This document shows, one piece after another, positions 32,337-33,586 of a stretch of DNA of 33,586 nt. The stretch covers positions 1 through 33,586 of the forward strand of contig JASSUF010000007.1 in assembly GCA_031963365.1 (NCBI GenBank), in the 5' to 3' direction. The notes under the pieces are model-generated. The model searched no databases and was not told where the DNA came from. It saw nothing but the letters and a program-made list of their open reading frames with translations. The stretch's first letter is position 1; every line of letters starts with the position of its first letter. The position numbers were made by a program, and so were the translations under genes. The stretch comes from JASSUD01 sp031963365. GTDB taxonomy: Bacteria > Pseudomonadota > Gammaproteobacteria > Burkholderiales > Burkholderiaceae.

Positions 32337-33586
32337 ATGACTTCACCCCTTGAGCTTACCCTTTTCCTTCTGCTAGCTGGCGTAGCTGGTGTTGTGATAT
32401 TTCGTATGCTGAATCTGCCTCCCATGCTTGGCTATCTAACGGTAGGCATGCTGGTTGGCCCCCATGCTTTAGGAATCTTTCCTGAATCAAAAGAAATTGG
32501 TTACCTAGCTGAATTTGGGGTGGTCTTTCTGATGTTTTCGATCGGCCTGGAATTTTCTCTTTCCAAGCTGCGTTCGATGCGGCGCATCGTTTTTGGGTTA
32601 GGGTTATCGCAAGTATTTTTTACGATGCTTATAACCTTTGTCGTAGCAATGGGACTGGGCTTTTTCTTTAATGTGAGCTGGCAGGCAGCCTTAGCATTAG
32701 GGGGCGTTTTTTCAATGTCCTCCACAGCCATTGTGAGTAAATTACTCTCTGAGCGCTTGGAGCTAGAGGTTGAGCACGGCCGTAATATTATTAGCGTGTT
32801 GCTTTTTCAAGATCTCGCTGTCGTTCCGTTACTTATTGTGACCGCTGCGCTAGGTAGTGATGGAGAAAGCCTAGCCATGGCGCTCCTGTTTGCTGCAATC
32901 AAAATTACCTTCGCTTTAGTGCTGCTGCTATGGGTCGGTCAACGTTTTATGACGCGTTGGTTGAATTTAGTTGCACGCCGCCGCTCGCAAGAATTATTTA
33001 TGTTGAATCTGCTGCTCATTACATTGGGTGCAGCCTTTTTGACTGAGCAACTAGGTCTGTCGATGGCGTTGGGGGCATTTATTGCTGGGATATTGATTGC
33101 AGAGACACGTTATCGCCACCAAGTGGAAGAAGATATCAAACCATTTCGAGATGTATTGCTTGGTTTGTTCTTTATTACAACAGGCATGTTGTTAGACCCT
33201 CGTATTCTCTGGTCGCATCCAATTTTAGTGTTGGCATTATTCCTTGCCATCATTGGAGTCAAAGCAGGTTTAATCACTGGTCTTGCCCGCCTTTTTGGTT
33301 CGCCGACAGGTGTAGCGTTGCGAACCGGCTTGGGATTGGCGCAGGCGGGTGAGTTTGGTTTTGTGCTGATGGAAGTAGTGACGCACCGGCATTTAATAGA
33401 CTCCACGGGTACGCAAGTTATCTTGGCCTCGATGCTTTTATCGATGTTGGCCGCTCCTTTTATTATCCAAAATGCAGACCGCATAGTGATGCGCCTGTCC
33501 TCAAGCGACTGGCTCAGACAGTCTTTGCAAGTGACACATATTGCTACGCAGAGCATTAAGATTTCTGGGCACGTGATTATTTGTGG
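32337..33586 (+). CDS. Kef-type monovalent cation:proton antiporter (partial)
   Basis: This frame runs from the ATG at 32337 off the window end (416 codons seen). It is a CPA2-family antiporter with about twelve membrane helices, including LPPMLGYLTVGMLVGPHALG near the N-terminus, GVVFLMFSIGLEFSL, GGVFSMSSTAIVSKLL, LLFQDLAVVPLLIV and GLGLAQAGEFGFVLMEV. The last residues ISGHVIIC begin a TrkA-N nucleotide-binding domain, so the protein is KefB/KefC-like, exchanging K+ (or Na+) for H+. It is divergent from kdsD across a 163-base gap with no other gene. KefB-type genes beside kdsD are common in Betaproteobacteria. Confidence 0.92.
   Translation, partial: MTSPLELTLFLLLAGVAGVVIFRMLNLPPMLGYLTVGMLVGPHALGIFPESKEIGYLAEFGVVFLMFSIGLEFSLSKLRSMRRIVFGLGLSQVFFTMLITFVVAMGLGFFFNVSWQAALALGGVFSMSSTAIVSKLLSERLELEVEHGRNIISVLLFQDLAVVPLLIVTAALGSDGESLAMALLFAAIKITFALVLLLWVGQRFMTRWLNLVARRRSQELFMLNLLLITLGAAFLTEQLGLSMALGAFIAGILIAETRYRHQVEEDIKPFRDVLLGLFFITTGMLLDPRILWSHPILVLALFLAIIGVKAGLITGLARLFGSPTGVALRTGLGLAQAGEFGFVLMEVVTHRHLIDSTGTQVILASMLLSMLAAPFIIQNADRIVMRLSSSDWLRQSLQVTHIATQSIKISGHVIIC

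Overview
The window looks like the replication-origin side of a chromosome from a betaproteobacterium of the family Burkholderiaceae. The evidence is the order yidD-rnpA-rpmH / dnaA-dnaN-gyrB, the lptC-lptA-lptB-hpf-ptsN-hprK block, and the protein sequences. Moderate GC, pseudogene fragments, an NLR-like protein with eukaryote-style repeats, and a lasso peptide core resembling burhizin of an endofungal Burkholderia relative all point to an endofungal symbiont of the Mycoavidus/Glomeribacter/Mycetohabitans type. That placement is inference.

Region 1 (1-7620) is housekeeping. yidD (cut by the window edge), rnpA and rpmH lie on the minus strand; dnaA, dnaN, gyrB and the tmRNA gene ssrA lie on the plus strand. 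Gaps carry a dispersed family of self-complementary units of about 33 nt (REP-like), usually in inverted pairs.

Region 2 (7588-19788) is accessory DNA. A small island sits at the 3' end of ssrA, bounded by perfect 45-bp direct repeats. It holds the first codons of a P4-type integrase and an intact Fic enzyme fused to an AbiEi-like N-terminal domain. Beyond it come hipBA remnants, a 1546-residue NACHT protein with fifteen 33-residue HEAT-like repeats, an AlbA/ATPase regulator, an IS66 transposase tail, a frameshifted Fic-like gene behind a perfect 25-bp inverted repeat, a fragment of a second AlbA gene, and a shortened DUF3800 protein.

Region 3 (19834-24407) is a complete lasso peptide operon on the minus strand, A-B-C-D. 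The 46-codon precursor gene has a predicted core GGSGQYREAGVGRFL with a Gly1-Glu8 ring. It is followed by the leader peptidase, the Asn-synthetase-like cyclase and an ABC exporter. A stem-loop separates A from B, and an 18-bp perfect inverted repeat lies upstream.

Region 4 (24692-33586) returns to housekeeping genes: nnrD, mutY, hprK, ptsN, hpf, lptB, lptA, lptC, kdsD and a partial Kef-type antiporter. Compared with the usual Burkholderia order, rpoN (between lptB and hpf) and kdsC (between kdsD and lptC) are missing from their places.
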